From contig NZ_AP028672.1 of the NCBI RefSeq assembly GCF_041154505.1, forward strand, positions 5,000,501 through 5,064,500: a stretch of DNA of 64,000 nt, given 5' to 3'. The position numbers and the translations under genes are program-made. Shown in pieces: positions 61,503-64,000 of this stretch. This DNA comes from Acidovorax sp. A79. Lineage in GTDB: Bacteria; Pseudomonadota; Gammaproteobacteria; Burkholderiales; Burkholderiaceae_C. Below the pieces are notes generated by a model, which worked only from the letters and a program-made list of their open reading frames with translations, did not search any database and was not told the origin of the DNA. Each line of letters starts with the position of its first letter. Within the stretch, counting starts at the first letter, position 1.

Positions 61503-61976
61503 ATGGTGGACGTAGTTACACCAGAAGCCCGAAGTGCAATGATGGCGGGCATCAAAGGCAAAAACACCAAGCCTGAAATGCTGGTGCGCAAGGCCTTGTT
61601 TGCCGCTGGCTATCGCTTTCGCCTGCACCGGAAGGACCTCCCTGGCAACCCCGACATCGTGCTGCCCGGCCGCAAGGTGGCCATCTTTGTGCATGGCTGC
61701 TTCTGGCACGCGCACCAGGGCTGCAGGCTGGCGAAGCTGCCTGCTACCCGGCCCGACTTCTGGCGCGAAAAGCTGGGCCGCAATGTGGCGCGTGACGCTG
61801 CAGCAGTGAGCGCACTGCGCCTTCAGGGCTGGCGCGTGCTGGTGGTCTGGGAATGCTTCATTCGGCAGCAGCGAGAGCTGCCAGCCCTTGGCGCTGCCAT
61901 ATCAGACTGGATAGGCAAAGGCGCCGAAGCTGGTGAGCTGGCGGCCCCCGCCGTCAGGGCCGCCCCTTCTGCGTGA
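61503..61976 (+). CDS. vsr: very short patch repair endonuclease
   Basis: A 157-residue Vsr endonuclease that nicks beside T:G mismatches created by deamination of 5-methylcytosine. MAGIKGKNTKPEMLVRKALF, HRKDLPGNPDIVLP with the catalytic aspartate, and FVHGCFWHAH with the zinc-site residues are all present. It partners C5-cytosine methyltransferases, one of which lies 1.1 kb downstream on the other strand. ATG 61503 is used. Confidence 0.95.
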   Translation: MVDVVTPEARSAMMAGIKGKNTKPEMLVRKALFAAGYRFRLHRKDLPGNPDIVLPGRKVAIFVHGCFWHAHQGCRLAKLPATRPDFWREKLGRNVARDAAAVSALRLQGWRVLVVWECFIRQQRELPALGAAISDWIGKGAEAGELAAPAVRAAPSA

Positions 61977-61979
61977 GCG

Positions 61980-63097
61980 CTATTCGTCCGCGGGCAGGGC
62001 GATCTGAATTTCGGCAGGCTCAAAGTCAAAGTAGTCCGGCTCGAACGAGAGCGAGTCCACGTTCACCCCGGCGGGCACATTGGCCAGCGAATCCATTACC
62101 GCCTGCAGCCGGGCCTTCACGTCGCGGGCCACACGCATTTCTGCAGCCTCCTCGGTCACGTTGTACAGCCTGTAGATGTCATACGGCACACCGCTGCCCA
62201 GGGCATGGCGCACTTCTGCGGTGGACAGGTACAGCCGGGTGGAGAACGGGCCCGACGTGCTCTTTGCATCGGCGTGGCGCAGCTCTCCGGTGGCCATGGT
62301 CAGGCTGAAGTCGTAGGGGATATGGCGTTGATCTGCGATGTCCACTCATGCGTGGCTACTCCGTGCGGTGCCTTCGTTTCCAGGTAGTGCTTCAGCAGCT
62401 CTTCACCCAGTTGCCCGTTTCTGGCGGCGGCCTCCTTGGTGGACTTGAACGCCTCCGGGCTGATGCCCTGGCGCGGCAGCAGCTTGTTGACGCGGGCAAT
62501 GGCCTTTGCGTCCCCGCTGCCGATCTCTTCAAGCAGCACCGGGTCAAGCCAGTTGCGGATGGGGTGCTGGGCTACCGGCTGCGCTTCTTCAATGGCTGCC
62601 TGCAGCGCATCTTCTCCCAGTGCGGCCATCGAATCGTCCGCGCTGGGCAGCATCTTGCTGAACACCTTGTGCAGGCCTGCGTCCTGCGGGTTCCTTGCGG
62701 CCACCAGTACCACCTTCACCGAGTCGGGCAGGGCATCGCCGCCAAACTCCATCACGGCAAAGTCGCCTTCCACAAACTGGCCGTACCGGTTGGGCTCTTC
62801 GTCCGGGTCGTGCACAAATTCGCCATTCAGGCGAAGGTTCTTGGCGTCGATCTTCACCTTGCGCGCAAGCGAATGCGCTGGCGCCAGGCCCGGCCCAAAG
62901 AACACCAGGTCCACGTGCGCCGCCTTCTTTGGCAGCGGTTCCAGCAGGCTCTTGAGAGCAGGGAAGAAGCCTTCGCCCTGCATCACCTTGGTGTCAAGGT
63001 TGAAGCCCTTCTGCTTGGACTGCTGGTGGCTATTGAAGTGGGTCTTGAAGAACGAAAGGTCAGAGTTCTTGAGCTTCTTGAGTGCCAGTTTGCGCAA
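61980..63097 (-). pseudogene. DUF3883 putative restriction endonuclease, frameshifted
   Basis: The first frame (63097 to 62300) encodes about 260 residues ending GVATHEWTSQINAISP, and the second (62345 to 61980) continues YDFSLTMATGELRHADAKST. Joined, they make a roughly 370-residue protein with a C-terminal DUF3883 domain whose YDF and DAKST look like a PD-(D/E)xK core. One C missing from the run in ATATCCCCTAC explains the shift. The gene overlaps the methyltransferase gene by 38 bases, so it is probably its cognate endonuclease. Activity as written is doubtful. Confidence 0.72.
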
Positions 63098-64000
63098 CTT
63101 TGTTCTCCACGATCAGACTGAATAGATGGGTCGCGATGGCCTTGGCCAGCAGCGCGGGCACGGCGTTGCCAATCTGCTTGAACGCCGGGTTCATGGAGCC
63201 AGACAGCACAAACCCGTCCGGGAAGGACTGCAGCCGCGCAGCCTCGCGCACGGATATCGTGCGCGCCTGGGCGCTGTCGTAATGGATGTGCGAGTACCCG
63301 TCCTTGCCCAGGTGGGCCATCAGCGTGCGGGCGGGTGCGTCCGACTCCATCTTGCGCCACTTGTTCGGGAACTTGGCGGCATCGTAGGGCGGCACGGTGG
63401 CGTTCCAGATTTCCTGGTATTCCTTCGACTTTTCGCCCAGGGCCTTGCCCGTTTTGGCGCGCCGCTCGGCAATGCGCTCCTCAAACAGCGCCACGGCGTG
63501 CTGGTGCGCCTCGGGGTACTGGTCGCCGGGGTTCATGCGCTGAAAGATCGCGTAGTCGCGCGGCAGGTACCGGATCACGTGGTCCTTGATGCCTTCGTCG
63601 TTCTCAAAGCCGGGCCACGCACGCATGCTCTTGGCATAGGCATTGAGCTTGCTCTTGGGGTAGGGCGCCACGGTGTCAAAACGCCGGGCACCTTTCTTGA
63701 GCTTGCCTTCCAGGTGCTCGGTGATGACGGGCAGGTCCTGCAGCGCGTCGCGGGCTGTCACCGCGGGCAGGCACTTTGCCTTGTCGGCCTTGGGCGGGTC
63801 GATGAAGAACGCGTGTTCATCAAACATGCCCCGCTTCACCGTCTGCAACGCCACCTGCCGGGTGCCTTCGTAGCCCTTGGGCATGTTGATCCAGTGCGTG
63901 GGGTTCGGAAAGCTGATGCGGTCTACCGCACACGCAGCCACCGCCACCAGAAACATCCGCTCCCGCATCTGCGGCACGCCGAAGTACACGGAATTGAGCA
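63060..64000 (-). CDS. C5-cytosine DNA methyltransferase (N-terminus beyond the window)
   Basis: The C-terminal 310 or so residues of a Dcm-type enzyme. YFGVPQMRERMFLVAV is motif VIII, and ARTISVREAARLQSFPDGF with GNAVPALLAKAIATHL are motifs IX and X. The catalytic PC motif would lie before the window end. It is transcribed leftward into the DUF3883 gene. With Vsr nearby this forms a restriction-modification set. The frame is open to base 64000. Confidence 0.92.
   Translation of the reverse strand, partial: LNSVYFGVPQMRERMFLVAVAACAVDRISFPNPTHWINMPKGYEGTRQVALQTVKRGMFDEHAFFIDPPKADKAKCLPAVTARDALQDLPVITEHLEGKLKKGARRFDTVAPYPKSKLNAYAKSMRAWPGFENDEGIKDHVIRYLPRDYAIFQRMNPGDQYPEAHQHAVALFEERIAERRAKTGKALGEKSKEYQEIWNATVPPYDAAKFPNKWRKMESDAPARTLMAHLGKDGYSHIHYDSAQARTISVREAARLQSFPDGFVLSGSMNPAFKQIGNAVPALLAKAIATHLFSLIVENKVAQTGTQEAQEL

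Noticed and set aside
1..64000. CRISPR arrays, insertion sequences, rRNA genes
   Set aside because: No regularly spaced identical repeats, transposase-like protein or rRNA sequence was seen. The dispersed repeats are too far apart and too divergent to be a CRISPR.

Overview
The window looks like a chromosome segment from a high-GC betaproteobacterium of the Comamonadaceae (Acidovorax-like). Supporting signs are a Bug-type solute-binding protein beside CoA-ester catabolic genes, many regulators and glutathione transferases, and the order cysS - 3-methyladenine glycosylase - accA - tilS - lysC remnant - tRNA-Ser, which I recall as usual in Burkholderiales. The genus is an inference; no marker gene settles it.

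Region 1 (1-28 kb): a secreted collagen-like protein with an intramolecular chaperone domain; a lipoprotein; an Lrp regulator; a catabolic cluster at 5.4-12.2 kb (acyl-CoA ligase, hotdog dehydratase, CoA transferase, Bug binding protein, IclR regulator, two thioesterases) bracketed by two similar operator-like sequences; a LysR regulator divergent from two glutathione transferases; rluE-type pseudouridine synthase; M23 peptidase; cardiolipin-synthase-like enzyme; an ABC binding protein; an ArsR/SRPBCC/flavodoxin cluster; an RRM protein; a GC-poorer patch with a serine hydrolase; glnS.

Region 2 (28-48 kb): housekeeping and envelope genes: aroQ, arfB, a LigB-like dioxygenase, an esterase, an MFS pump divergent from AraC, a divergent Lrp / pyruvate-dehydrogenase-E1 pair, and a leftward six-gene run (TPR protein, L,D-transpeptidase, two cyclophilins, lpxH, mtfA). 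Then come cysS, a DNA glycosylase, accA, tilS and a truncated lysC ending in tRNA-Ser(GCT).

Region 3 (48.9-64 kb, running off the window): an integrated mobile element next to tRNA-Ser. It carries a tyrosine integrase, AT-rich cargo, a Rha/Arc control pair, a leftward replication operon (two RHH-like genes, Ogr-like zinc finger, HUH initiator, small proteins, DUF4406, AlpA), a LexA/CI-type repressor with palindromic operators, and a defence module (trypsin-like protein, Vsr, DUF3883 putative endonuclease, C5 DNA methyltransferase). No capsid or tail gene is visible. Several genes here carry single-base frameshifts, while the 48 kb of core DNA shows none that I noticed.

The most unusual signal is a dispersed imperfect repeat of about 45-65 bp, seen about eleven times. 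Most copies are intergenic, but some are read as protein: inside the E1 gene, inside tilS, across the signal peptide of a cyclophilin, and at the edges of the glycosylase, M23 peptidase and Rha genes.
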